Shown here: in pieces, positions 31,601-41,957 of the stretch
Position numbering within the stretch: position 1 is the first letter of the stretch
Layout of the letters: each line of letters begins with the position of its first letter
From: Meandrina meandrites
Lineage: Eukaryota; Cnidaria; Anthozoa; Scleractinia; Meandrinidae
NCBI GenBank assembly: GCA_963693305.1
Contig: OY855905.1
Coordinates: forward strand, 23,367,437 to 23,431,436
Length of the DNA: 64,000 bases
Reading direction: 5' to 3'
Notes under the pieces: model-generated
Told to the model about the DNA's origin: nothing
Databases searched by the model: none
What the model saw: the letters and a program-made list of their open reading frames with translations, nothing else
Made by a program: the position numbers and the translations under genes

Positions 31601-34409
31601 AAGTAATCAAAATTATAAAAAAACAGACATGTAGTTAATTTGTCAGCAGGGATGCATAAGCTTGAGTTTGATTATAGTTGCACGTGCATGTCAATTGAAT
31701 CTCCCAGCTACATGTGATTGCAACAGTCAATGCATACATGTAGCCTGTGTCATTGCCGGTCTTTCCCAGAGTGGGTCAGTAGGTACCATTATTACACACT
31801 TCTTTGTGAATTTTGTAGCAAAGGAGTCTCATCATAATTTTATATTTGTCTTGGCAGGCTCAGCATGGTATAACTATGACAATGCAAATGACTGTGCTAA
31901 TTATTGTCCAGACCTCCAAGTAAGTTTTTTTAAAAAAAAATTTTCCTGCAATATCATTCCCCTAATGTGGCTCAGACAAAATAGAAGGAAAAATTAGAGG
32001 ACAAAATGAAACCAGCGGGTGTCATTTTTGCAAGCAAAAATAGAGGGTATATATTGAGTTTTAACAATTGTTTGCACACCTGTGGCATGCACCTGTTACC
32101 CACACTCTGTGAGCAAAGCTAAGTATCAAATAGGTTTTGAAATAAACAGCAATTTACAAGATATCAATTTACTTCAACCAACTGAGAAATCATTACAGTT
32201 TTTACTTCTAAGAAAGTCTCTTAGAAATCTGTGGTGTTGCATTGTCTTTGTTCACTTTATCCGAGACCCATTGAGGCAAATTTATTTTTAGGCAGACAAG
32301 TTGGTCCAAGGTGTATCTGGTTTAGAGCAAGAGGGAGTTGTTTGTAAAGCAGGGTCCTGACTTGTATGCTTCTGATTCGGCAGGATGGTGACGATGATGA
32401 TGATGCATTTGATGGTGCAGATGGTTCACATGACTTGCAAGGTGGAGAAGCAGAATTCCCCTTGTCACAAGACATGACATTTGGAGACTCTTCCCAAGGA
32501 ACCAGCTTCACAAATGAGAGTGTGGTGGATCAAACCCTCTTTGCTGGTGATGGCCTTGTTGCCCAGCCTAATAAGGTGTGGTTACTTAGCTCTTAAAACC
32601 AGTCAGCTTGTCAGACCTAGAAAAAGTGTGCAAAGTGTAGTTTACCTAATTCAAAAAAGTGTAAAAGCTTTCTAAACTGCAACTAATTTATGGCTGTTGG
32701 TTGCAATAAACATCTGCTAGACAAATTTCCCATTTAGGGTGCATGATTTCACTTTAGAGAACTATAATTTACACTAAATCAGGTTTGGATGTTCCCTGAC
32801 TTAAAGTATTTGATGTTTAATGCATTGTGTTTATTTTGTTGGCAGGTTCAGAAAATTGATATTGGTTATGCCAAAACTGCAAAAAAGATGGATGTAAAAA
32901 AACTAAAGGGGGCCATGTGGGGACTTCTCACTGACAATGGTGAAGGAAACAAGGTTAGCTGATATGTCTAGTGCACTTCAATTTTTTCTGAAAGGGTGTT
33001 GAGGTTGTTACTGGTAAACAACAGATAAAGTTTTACCTCTAAATTATGTGATGTCTGTTTTACTTGTAGGAAAATGTGGTTGTAGATCAGCAGGGGAAAC
33101 AAACAGACAATAATGATGTAACTTATCCTCACTCATTCAAAGAAGTTTATGCTCAGCTGCCTGGAAAGCTTTCCAAGAACATGTCAAAGAACCTGTCAGT
33201 GTCCATTGCCTTTGTCTGCATCCTTCACCTGGCAAATGAGAAGGTAAGAAATACAAACATAAAAACAACAACATTACAGTCAAGTACTGTATTCACAAAT
33301 GGCTGCCTGCCAAGTTTTGGTTTGGCAGATCATGTTTTGAGAAGTTTGCATGTCTTTTGTTTAATGCGGCTCATTCAAACGTAAGTTATAAAATTTGTAG
33401 CCCATCTTTAAAAACCTAATTGCCTTGTTTTCATGCAGATAACTTCGTACTGCCCTAAAGGTCATGTCCAAATGGAAATTATGCTTCCCATTTCAGTTAT
33501 TTAATTCTCTAGTCACAGGAACTTGGTGGAAACATGAATTAAGAAAAAAAAATATTGTGAAAGTGTTGTCTTTTACGATTATACAACTTCTTTTGTTTGT
33601 TTGTTTTGTTTTGAGGTTTAAAGGGACACTGTCACGGACATTTTTTGGCTTTTTTAGTAAAACGGCACCACAATTATGACTTAGTACCTTCAACCATGCA
33701 GGAAATGCTCCTAGAACATAAAGTGAAGGATATCTAGCAAATTGAAGAGGGTGACAGTAAATAGTTTTCATCAATTTTTCCAAATCACAAGGACAGAACT
33801 TGAAAAAGTCAGCCTGACTTTTTCAAGTTGAGATCAAAAGTTCCCGATGGTATCACAGTGATATCACTCTATATTTAGCTTCAGTACACTGATATAGTAA
33901 TTTTAAGAATACTTGACCACTGTTAATAGGTTTCCAATGGTGTAAACATGTTTTTGGGCTGTCGAATTTTTGATGTTATGCTCGTGACAGTGTCCCTTTA
34001 ATGAGCCTTTTTGCTTTTGAGCCACTCTCTAAAAAACTCTCAAATTTCTTAAGATAACGTATTTTACAGTGCATTTTTTGTGCATTAATTGTTAATTCCT
34101 TTAAAAAAATTCCAGGAAAAAAAACGAAATCAATATAACTTTGCTTATATTAATGCACACCTTCCTGCACCTTGCATCAGTTACATCTTTTTATTCAAAA
34201 ACTGTTTTGCTCATTGCATCGCTTGCGTTAAATTTTTGCTGCAGTAAATCAGATGTGCATGGTTACTTAAACTTTGGTTTTATGACAGTCAGAAACCTGC
34301 TCTATTTAATCCTCTAAGTTGTTCTTTTTCTCGTTCTCTCTCCTTCTAGTGCCTCAAGATGACCAGTGAACCAGGAATGGGAGACTTTTCTATTTTTCAA
34401 GGCATTTAG
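16660..34409 (+). CDS. NCAPH: Condensin complex subunit 2 (CAP-H/Barren kleisin), complete, 20 exons
   Basis: Kleisin that closes the SMC2-SMC4 ring of condensin I and recruits CAP-D2 and CAP-G during mitotic chromosome compaction. Exons: 16660-16880, 17746-17830, 21048-21143, 21523-21634, 22094-22158, 23141-23221, 25203-25404, 25633-25721, 25905-25977, 26878-26960, 27118-27233, 27490-27638, 28394-28515, 30354-30476, 31399-31441, 31858-31919, 32384-32575, 32846-32953, 33070-33243, 34350-34409. They sum to 2,256 bases: 751 residues, close to the vertebrate size. Residues 90-172 are the SMC2-binding head ([40 protein letters not shown]). Residues 430-449 hold the conserved SDYSYF...STWAGPQHW motif. 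Residues 640-732 are the SMC4-binding winged helix ([16 protein letters not shown]). An acidic run (GDDDDDAFD) lies near 576. The exon at 27118 ends in a weak donor (GTCTGT). The start is the first ATG and gives the family's basic N terminus. Confidence 0.97.
17907..17953. mobile_element. Left half of a hairpin MITE (TGTTGTGGTTCAA family)
   Basis: Begins TGTTGTGGTTCAATTTTATC and runs to TTTTCCTG, then breaks off into an unrelated repeat at 17955. Full copies of the same family are at 20283-20410 and 60566-60701. Confidence 0.65.
17955..18201 (-). repeat. Truncated copy of the recombinase element's terminal repeat
   Basis: This 247-bp segment is nearly identical to two joined pieces downstream, 18670-18754 plus 19239-19270 and 19339-19440, except for a short internal stretch (18070-18098) that differs. 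It contains GACAACAACAACAAGATGGC and AGCGCTGCACGGGCTGG. It preserves the uninterrupted target site of the element at 18755-19238. Confidence 0.65.
18755..19238. mobile_element. 484-bp TIR element with TA target duplication, empty site known
   Basis: Terminal inverted repeats of about 57 bp begin CTACCGAATTAGGTAGACTG and include GTTTTTTCGGAGAC and CGAAACAGTTGCCGTTGGCG, with only a few mismatches. TA lies at both edges (18753-18754 and 19239-19240). The related repeat at 17955-18201 reads straight through the site (GGCGTAATAGGGGG), so the insertion and its duplication are directly visible. A TA duplication fits a Tc1/mariner-type mobilisation. A plus-strand frame runs through the interior (for example [18 protein letters not shown]), but it includes the TIRs and is not a recognised protein. 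Confidence 0.8.
19484..20032 (-). pseudogene. Tyrosine recombinase fragment with in-frame stop
   Basis: The minus-strand frame encodes the C-terminal part of a tyrosine recombinase of the DIRS/Ngaro kind: [14 protein letters not shown], then [14 protein letters not shown], a TAG stop (19787-19789), then in the same frame [33 protein letters not shown] (the catalytic HxxR), [20 protein letters not shown] (the GRW and catalytic-tyrosine region). These retroelement enzymes resolve and integrate circular cDNA. The N-terminal catalytic arginine region and the reverse transcriptase are missing upstream, so it is inactive. Confidence 0.75.
20283..20410. mobile_element. Full-length hairpin MITE (TGTTGTGGTTCAA family)
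   Basis: The arms TGTTGTGGTTCAATTTTATC and GATAAAACTGAACCACAACA are inverted, as are TTCAAACTTTATTTTCC and GGAAAATAAAATTTGAA. The element therefore folds into one hairpin of roughly 55-bp arms with a short loop. A related but diverged copy is at 28149-28329. Confidence 0.7.
22185..22260 (+). repeat. tRNA-derived SINE head
   Basis: GTGGTTTAGGGCACTGG resembles an A box and GCTTCAAATCC (22237-22247) a B box, about 30 bp apart, as in tRNA-derived SINEs. It begins about 25 bp downstream of an NCAPH exon. No intact tRNA cloverleaf is evident. Confidence 0.45.
26451..26649. mobile_element. Foldback element with perfect 41-bp arms
   Basis: The arm at 26451-26491 (ATTAAGAAATAGAAAACATG...) and the arm at 26609-26649 are perfect reverse complements over 41 bp, separated by 117 bp. 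The same sequence with one mismatch occurs near 824-875 in the beta-TrCP gene. It lies in the NCAPH intron 25978-26877. Confidence 0.75.
26757..26845. repeat. Third partial copy of the AAGAAATAG/GTGTTTCTATCGAG family
   Basis: GTGTTTCTATCGAGTTATAG, AACCAATCAGCGCACATATT and TCTTAGGACTGTTTTCTA closely match 848-913. The segment ends about 30 bp before the NCAPH exon at 26878. Confidence 0.65.
28149..28329. mobile_element. Diverged hairpin MITE of the TGTTGTGGTTCAA family
   Basis: Left GGTTTAAATTTATCTTTGG and right CCAAAGATAAATTTAAACC are perfect inverted repeats about 130 bp apart, followed by CACAACATAT. The pattern parallels the copies at 20283 and 60566 but the sequence has diverged. Confidence 0.55.
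28583..29998. mobile_element. 1,416-bp near-palindromic TTAA-flanked element
   Basis: GGTGGCCCGCGGCTATTT after TTAA (28579-28582) is mirrored by AAATAGCCACGGGCCACC before TTAA (29999-30002). Symmetry continues inward over most of the length: 28963-29015 (GGATTATTTGAAAGCTTAAT, AACGTTGCTGAAAAGTATGG) is complementary to about 29530-29582. A separate inner inverted pair lies at 29063-29107 and 29212-29256 (CTTGCCGCATTCTCAAGATT). It is non-coding and wholly inside the NCAPH intron 28516-30353, so the pre-mRNA could form a very long hairpin. The TTAA suggests piggyBac-type mobilisation. Confidence 0.8.
33622..33997. mobile_element. 376-bp piggyBac-like MITE in the last NCAPH intron
   Basis: The ends AGGGACACTGTCACGGACA and TGCTCGTGACAGTGTCCCT are inverted and essentially perfect for 15 bp. 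TTAA flanks both (33618-33621 and 33998-34001). Non-coding. Closely related ends occur at 6209 and 7248. Confidence 0.8.
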
Positions 34410-35161
34410 TCATTTTATCCCCAGATCAATCATTGTGAATTACTTGATCTCTTCTTTCTTTCAATCAAAACTTGCACAGGCAATCAGCACCAAAGATTCA
34501 AATGGAACTTCAATTATCACTGTAAAAAAAGCATGAAGTCAGTGTAATTTTCTAGACAGAACTTTTTTTCATTATATTGTTTGTGGGAAATAAACTTCAA
34601 GGAAAGAAATTTTTGGAGGTGGTGTTTTTCTCGTCAAAATGAATTATTGTTGCCGTAATGCATCTTACATTGGCAACCTTGGAAAAAATTTCTCTTCATC
34701 ATTTTGGGCTTCGCACCTTGGTTTCTTTAAGCTGGAAGATAAGAACAATTCCCATATACTTCTTCCCATTTTAAGGTGGGCACTTAGCGACACAACCACA
34801 ATCACACAGCGTGCGAGGTTGAACACTTGTTCATTTCCTAGAAGGAGCAGTTTTCAAATGGCTGTCATAAAACAGAGTAATCACAGCCAAAATACGCCAC
34901 TGGTGCCAAGTGCAGGAAAAGGTGTTTTGATGCTTGTTCCTGATTGGTTAAGGCGGGGGTTCGCCTGAAGCCCGTTTTCCCACCGCGTAACTTGGGTTTA
35001 ATGCGAATATCTCGCTCCTGTTTCAAACACTCTCAAAACCCTCTGTTCATCCCGCAAAGCTATGTTAAGCGGTGTTTTGTAAATTTTTTGGGGATGTTTG
35101 GAAAGAGATAGTTTTTCTCAAACGATTAGTAAAATTTGGAGAAATAAGAAATATAAAAGAT
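34410..35161. other. NCAPH 3' UTR and short intergenic stretch
   Basis: The NCAPH stop is followed by AATAAA at 34589-34594, about 180 bp downstream, a well-placed polyadenylation signal. From there to the TTAA at 35162 I see no gene. TTAAGGTGGGCACTT near 34773 resembles other TTAA element ends here, but I find no partner. Confidence 0.5.
34589..34594 (+). promoter_or_regulatory. Polyadenylation signal AATAAA of NCAPH
   Basis: The first canonical hexamer after the NCAPH stop codon (34407-34409), giving a 3' UTR of about 200 bases. Confidence 0.6.
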
Positions 35162-37277
35162 TTAAGTAATGGTCCGTGTAAGAACTAGGCAAGAGAACAA
35201 TAGGCTAGGGAAATAGCGTCAGTTGGGCTTCAGGCGCTAATTTCTCTAATCAAATTAAATCTGAACGAACTGATTGGCCCATACGCTAAAAGCGCGAATT
35301 TTGAATTTACAATTTAAATAAAGATAACTTGTAAACCATTTGAACAACATTTTATTTCGACAACCCATTCAATACATTCAAAACTGTAACATATCTAAAA
35401 TTTGGACAATTTCTACGTGCCAAAAGGGAGAAAGATACAATGATATAAAATAACCTCGGGATTAGCTCAGCGATACATCAATCAGCGACCTTGCGAAAAA
35501 CATTTCGATCGGATTTCACAAAGAAACTGTCAATTTGTGATCCAAGACAGCAACAACTCACGCGGATATTAGGAACGCGCCAAAGACGCGCGAAATATCA
35601 CCAACAGCAACAAATACATTCTAAATACAGAAAATAAAAATACCTCGATGTAAACGTTCGGTAATGCATTCAAAACAAGTCTTCTAATACATCTAATGCC
35701 GAAGTAATGTCCACCACATCAAAAAAACTAACAATCCTGTCGTGTCGGTTTCCAGGTCGAGTCCATATTTTCCGAGCCATGGAAGGTTTTTGATAAAAAC
35801 AGACTCTGTGTACTCCAAATCGATTTCCCTGGCACAAATTTCTTTCAGACTTTCCAAAGAACAGATACAAGCGATTACGAGAACGCCGAAATGTTCGTTA
35901 TTGTACAGTGTTTATACTGTCTTATCAATCGAAGAAGAGGAATAGAATTGAAGCGACGGTTCAGCTTTGAACAGCGCTTGTTCTGCAATAATTTCCGGCA
36001 CCAGGCCTGTGTGTTCAATTCCTGGAGTGGCGTAATAGTTGAAAATTTCAGAAGCAGCCTAGAAAAATAATAAAATGGTATGAGAGAAGAGTAAAGATCG
36101 ACATATGTTTCGAAAGAAACAAACAAGCCAGACGTAAGAAGTAACACGTGCGGACGTGACAAAATATCTCCAGTGCCTTCAGCTTACCTCAAGTGTTAAT
36201 TCGCATCTCGTTTGGAGCTGTATTCTCTCCCTGCAAAAGCAAGATATCTTCTACTTTCACTCCTTGTGCCCAATTAGACTCCAACTACCAGTGCCACAAA
36301 ACATTTCTTCTCGGTAGGCGACAGCAAACAACTGTTGCAGACTAACATTTTCTAATCTGTCGCCCCTCGTGTCGTGGATAGCAGCAGTCACTCTTGAAGG
36401 GCAGTTTCATCGATTCTTTCGACGTAATATACTTTACAATTATAATATATAATATGTAGGTATTCGAGAAATATATAATAAATAGGTTTGTTGAAAAATA
36501 CGGCAAGACTCGCTCATAAAAGGGCCAGAAAGTTCAGAGCTCCGATCGCAAATCCAAGATGGCGCCGCATGAAGGTCGCGCTTGCTACAAGTTTTCCGTT
36601 CTAACGTTTGATTGGCGCATAGGACAATGCTAATATATAGATTTAGGCAGGCCTAAAAGCGAAGCTCCCATTTATTATTCTTTTGCTCAATTTAATTAGT
36701 GTTACCAAATAAGTAGCCACACTATTTCTAATCTTATACAGTAGCCCATAAGGGTTCAAAATAAATTAATTTTCAATCTCTCATGGTTAAACTTAATATC
36801 TTACATGTAAAAACCTCTCATGGTTTTGTTGACGAAGGCGATGTCAATATATTTCGAGGTTAATCCTCCTAAATTTTTTCCTGTGACAGGTTCTAAAATT
36901 AAAATTGACGAGTGCACTTTATTGGGTTCCTCACGTACGCACGTAGGGGCAACAACAAATCTTAGTAAAACTTTATACAACGTTTACTGTACACTATGTT
37001 AATAAACATTTATGACTTATTCAATGTAAAAGGACCTTGGTCTTGCTTTGATTTACTCCAAAGCAGTTAAGGCAAAAACAAAACTACAGAAAAACAAACT
37101 AAGTAAACTCGCTGCTAAACACAGTAAACAAAATGAACTCACGCTATGGCAAACAAAACTCACGGCGGAAAACAAACTCTGCAAATTGATGGTGCCGTTT
37201 TTGTAAGTCATTTTAAAGCAGATTTTGTGTAAGAATTGTAGCAGTTTGTGATTTGGAAAGTGGTGCACGCTAACTTA

Positions 37278-38045
37278 GGCCCGTTCCAAACGCCGCTCCA
37301 TTCATGTGCCGAACCTAACTGGTGAATAAAGTACGGCAGAAGAGCGGCGTTTGAATCAGTTTGGTCCGGCAGTTTTAATTAGGTTCGGCAAAAAACATTA
37401 GGTTCGGCAGGGTCTGCCGCACTATGCGGCACTGGAGCGGCGACTGATTCATACGGCGTTCTTCTCATGTGCCGAACCTAATGCATGAATTACTGTAATG
37501 TATTTTCGATATAACAGCGCTCGTGATTGGTCTAAAGTGGAGTGGCGTGACTAGGTCTGACCAGTCATGCATGAAGCACGACGGCATAAAATTCCGGGGA
37601 AATTACTTCGCTCACCGGGCTCGTATTTTGTTTATCTTTTAAATATGTTTCAGCTCAAGAGAAGCGGAACTTCATGGGAAAATTGTTTTGGTGGTAATTC
37701 CTTTTTGCAGTTTCCCCAATTTGTGAGATTAGATTTGGAGATTAGCATTTACAAACTAATTCTCGAGAGAAATAATATAAATCTCGCGGAATGAATTTGC
37801 TTTTCCGGAAATATTATTATTATAGCAAAACCTGCGTAATAGTTTGCTGATTTCGACTGCAAAAACCTTTTATCATCCTCAACGCAGACGTTCAGTCAAC
37901 ATTATTATTGTTAACGACTTGTTTCCGCGAATTAAGTTCGACACAAATACGCCGTTTGAATCAGCTGTCGCTCCAAAGTCGCTCCAAGGTCGAACCTTAC
38001 TGAGTTAGGTTCGGCACATGAGTGGAGCGGCGTTTGGAACGGGCC
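37278..38045. mobile_element. 768-bp Harbinger-like MITE with TTA target duplication
   Basis: Terminal inverted repeats of 41 bp with one mismatch, beginning GGCCCGTTCCAAACGCCGCT and containing CATGTGCCGAACCTAA. TTA lies on both sides (37275-37277 and 38046-38048). Further copies of the GGTTCGGCA motif in both orientations occur at 37380-37490. The 3-bp TWA duplication fits PIF/Harbinger. Non-coding. Confidence 0.8.
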
Positions 38046-39482
38046 TTAGAATAAGCTTACAATGTTGTTTTGACTGTTTTGAACCGTGTTCTTTTCGTTG
38101 CAGTTTGGTTGCATGATTAACTAATTCTGTTTTACCGTACGCCTTGCTAAAATCCTTAGAGAATTTTATGCAGAGAACTGATTCAATTTTCTTCATTTCT
38201 GGTAAGCAAATATGCGGAAGGTTAAGTCTGAACTTGCTCAGCCAAGCACAGGTAACTCGCAACGAAATCGGCGAAATATTGGTTTACGATTTCAACATCC
38301 TCGCTGATAAGAGAAACAAAACAAATGCAAGCGAGTATAAAAAAAGAGCGGTTGGATAATAGATCGCTTAAATATATATTGGTGTGCAGTATCGCTGAGT
38401 AGTTTTACTCGGTTTGTTTCGCAGGATTTTTTCTGTACGTGTAGTAATTTATAAAGCGAAATCGTGATTTTGATCCGTGAAACTTAATAATTTGATATTG
38501 TTATGAAAATCCAATCATGGTCATTCATGAACATCACAGTTAACTCCACCAACTAAAGCAAAAAACAATTAACCTAAACGAAATATTTAATAAACAATGT
38601 CTGTATAAAATGTACAAACATGAACAGGTTTGTAAGCAGCATTATATTTACGGGAAGATCTGAAAACCGACACTACTTCAAATTCGTTCATAAATGAAGT
38701 ATAGTATAAACAGATTCTTACAATAAAATCAAACTTATGCTTAGTGCATATATACATTTACGTTTGTTACCTCAAGTTTGGAGAAGGCTTGTAAATTCTG
38801 CAGGGAAAAAATTTCAAACCAGCACAATAATATCGGAAACGAAAACGCCACTCGTTGTACGTCTTACTCCAACACCAGCGACATATAAGTTACATGTTTT
38901 GAATTATCAGCGAAGATTGATCTCTCCTTTCCTTTCGGTGTAGCTGTTAACAGTCTTTTATCCATCACTTAGTGAACTTCACCGGCTATTTTAGCTCAAT
39001 GTCAGCTCAATTAATTCTTCAGCCTTGGTTAGCCGCAGTGCTTCAACTCTCGGTGTTGTCCGATGTATATCACGTTGAAGTCGGCAATTATTTCGGATCT
39101 CCCCGTTAAGAGGTTGTCCTAAATCATTTGGCATGAGTTTTCATGATGTAGATGAGTAAATAGAGCGAGAAATATTCACGAAGAACTATGTTTTCCAGCA
39201 TGCTTTGATCTTTCTTCGCGTCTTTCATTCAGGTTAAAAAGTGAACAACGTACAAACTATTTGCCGCCTTTTCATACAACCGCTTCGTTTAAGTTGAAAT
39301 GAAATGTCCAGATCATGAGAAAACATGAGAAAAAAAACGCTGAAGTAATAAAGTGTTCTTACAAGTTTCTATGACATTTAAGTTAACTCTCAACAAACCA
39401 AAAAATGTTTTTGTGTTACTTTTTGCGAAAGAAACGACTCCAAATCAAGGACAAAGATAAACTCGTCCCAGGCCTAATCCGT

Positions 39483-39520
39483 GCGTACGTACGTACGTAC
39501 GTACGGACGTACGTACGGAC
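39483..39520. repeat. (ACGT)n microsatellite
   Basis: Tandem GTAC/ACGT units with two GGAC variants. Self-complementary along its length. Confidence 0.9.
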
Positions 39521-39584
39521 GCGGGCGACCACCAAATTTTCTTGGCTTGATGGATTTCCCATTTTCTATGGGTATGGAGCTCCG

Positions 39585-39611
39585 CCCGCGGGCGCCGAAG
39601 GCGCCCGCGGG
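39585..39611. repeat. GC-rich palindrome
   Basis: CCCGCGGGCGCC, a three-base loop GAA, then GGCGCCCGCGGG: a perfect 12-bp-arm hairpin, flanked on both sides by GGAGCTCCG. It is strikingly GC-rich against an AT-rich background. Confidence 0.85.
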
Positions 39612-39830
39612 AGCTCCGCTAAAATTTGGCCGTGAGGGGGATAATAGGGACATGGGGAAAACTACGTGAAAAAATGTAGTTTATGTCGAGATTTTCTTGT
39701 TTTTTTCGGCGATTTTTTGATATTGACCAATCACATGCGCCGATTTAATTGAAATTAATCATTAAGATTTAACACCTTTTAATCGATTTTGCCGTTGGCC
39801 TGCCTAGTTCTTGCACGGATCATTACTTAA

Positions 39831-41957
39831 TGTAATTTTAAAATTAGAATTTGAAGTTAAAAATTAGTAGATGGACACCCAAACAGTCCCAACCTGGGGT
39901 GCTCTTGCGTTGGGGTCAACTGTCTGTTGGTGTTTCAAAAATAATTATCTTTCTTCTATCCCTTCCTTAAATCTCTTAAAATTTCACTCAAATTCACCTT
40001 TACCCCCACCTTAAGAAGAAAACCACTATGGTTGCTCTGCATTGTTACCACCCTTTGCAGAAATTTTTTATTGACTTATTTATTTATGAACAAAACAATT
40101 ATTACTATTGCCAGTCAACTGCAAACTGCCCTAATGTCTAAAGTAACGACACCTCTAGAAACATGTTAAACTTAAAGTTCTTATTACTAAAGCTATAGGA
40201 ATGGAAAGATACAATTATTATGTAAACATGTGCACGGCAACCAGTGCAAACTGTAGTTGCGGCAACTTATAACTTTAAATTTGAGAATGTCCAAGGAGCT
40301 ATTTTAATTATTTCGGTTTTAAGTTTGTCCCATGCTTTTGATGGTCGAGATCAACTAATATCGGGGGTAGAAGAGGAACTATTGGGACTGACTTTATTAT
40401 TCCTTCACAATTTTCACGACTTATTGATTATTCATTTTTTAGATTTTCCGTTTTATTCATTATTCCTTATGATTGCATGCCTGAATTAAAGTATCAGCGC
40501 ATGCATCATAAAATAATGCAAACATATCAGATTCGACCCAGATCTACACCTTTTTCCGCTGCAAATTAAACATTGCATACTTTATAAATAAATGCAGAGC
40601 CAAGGTGGACGACATTCAAAAAAGGTGTTTTCATAAAAGAGAACGGAAATGTTGTGGTGAGTGGACAGCTGCCTGTTTCGGGAAAAAGTCGGAATCGGTA
40701 AAAGTAGAAAACTGCAGCACGCTTTGACACCTTTGAATACTAATGAAATATAACCATAAGAAAAGCATTTTTGAACCTGACGAGGCAAGCAAGCTTCAAC
40801 CATATTATAAGGTTTAAAAAAGACTTTTTGAAAGCGAGCAACGTTACAAAAAATACTACAAATTTAACAAAATTTTAACATATGCAGCAAGTGAACTAAC
40901 TTCTCGAAACTTCGAAGTAAAACAGTTCCCATAAACCCATGTAGGACAACCCTTTTCGAAGGAGCTGTATATTTATGCCGCAATTTGAAAAGCTTTTCCC
41001 AAACTAAAAGTCTTTTTGAGTGTCCAGTGTCTTTGGGCGGAATACTAATTTCGCCGGCAGTTACACGAAAATTATTTCTTCTCTCTCTGCCAGGATTAAA
41101 AATGTCAGAAATTTGGTGAAAATTGAAGAACATAACAAACAAACAAAAGAGAAATTACTCATTTCCATGAAGAAGCAGCCAAAAGTGAACGCAGTATTTC
41201 ATCTTTTTGAAAAAAAAAAATAAACAATGGTATCAAACGATTTATCAATTATTTCGCGAAAAATTATTCGCAAAGTATTTCTAGCCTCTCGGCTTTTCCA
41301 GGAACCAATTTACGGAAAATTAGTTTTATAATTTTATAATTTTCTTGAAAACGTTGCAAGCTATAAATTAAAAACGAGAACTTGAACGTATTAATTTGTA
41401 TTCTCCATGGGACAGCTGTTCATGTTAACAGTGAAGTTTACTGTTTAACGAGAAAAATAAATACAATATCAAACGGTGTTTATACAAGGCTCGTCCTGCG
41501 AGAAGCCAAAAACTGAAAATGTCATCAACAAGGTTTTGCGCGGTCATCTTTTGTCTCCTTTACATTTTCCGTTTCCTCTTTCCGTGCATGGAACTTTTTG
41601 TTAGGATATTTTCTCGTTTTTTTTTTTTAACTTTGTAATCTGAGTTGTGTGTCTCGAGCAGAAAGATCACATCACCTCGACCAAAAATAAATATTAACGA
41701 CGGCAAATTAACACAATCATCATTTAATAACGTTGAAATATTCCGATCCTATTTCCAAGTAGGTATCTTAGATTTTCGCTGATAACAATTCGCACGCATT
41801 TTGACATATATCGCTATTTTCCTTCTAACTTCTCTCCCATACCACCAATATAGATATATTGAATGTTTTTTTCTTCGTCGAAAACGATCTTTAAAATTTA
41901 AGTTTTCAAATGATTTTTAATGAAAAGCCTGCGTTTTGGAAATATTTACAATTGTCC
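39831..41957. other. Intergenic region including 3' flank of the GPCR
   Basis: No gene seen. From about 40580 onward the sequence is the 3' flank of the GPCR and recurs in diverged form near 44560-45880 and 46680-47040 (for example GAGTGTCC.GTG.CTTTGGG, TTACACGAAAATTA, AAATTACTCATTT). It is therefore part of the old tandem duplication. Confidence 0.55.

Larger units (their letters stand above)
35166..39826. mobile_element. 4.66-kb TTAA-flanked TIR element, no transposase visible
   Basis: GTAATGGTCCGTGTAAGAAC (continuing TAGGCA) follows TTAA (35162-35165). Its inverted counterpart ends at 39826 and is followed by TTAA (39827-39830). The ends match at 24 of 26 positions. The interior has no frame I can recognise as a transposase, only short frames, a nested Harbinger-like MITE (37278-38045), an ACGT microsatellite and a GC-rich palindrome. 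It could be one large non-autonomous element or two MITE copies that happen to face each other. Confidence 0.6.

Noticed and set aside
32292..32383. Alternative acceptor (TTTTTAG before GCAGACAAG) for the NCAPH exon at 32384
   Set aside because: Translation from it reaches a stop (TGA) before the exon body, whereas the acceptor at 32382-32383 keeps the frame and the family's acidic segment.
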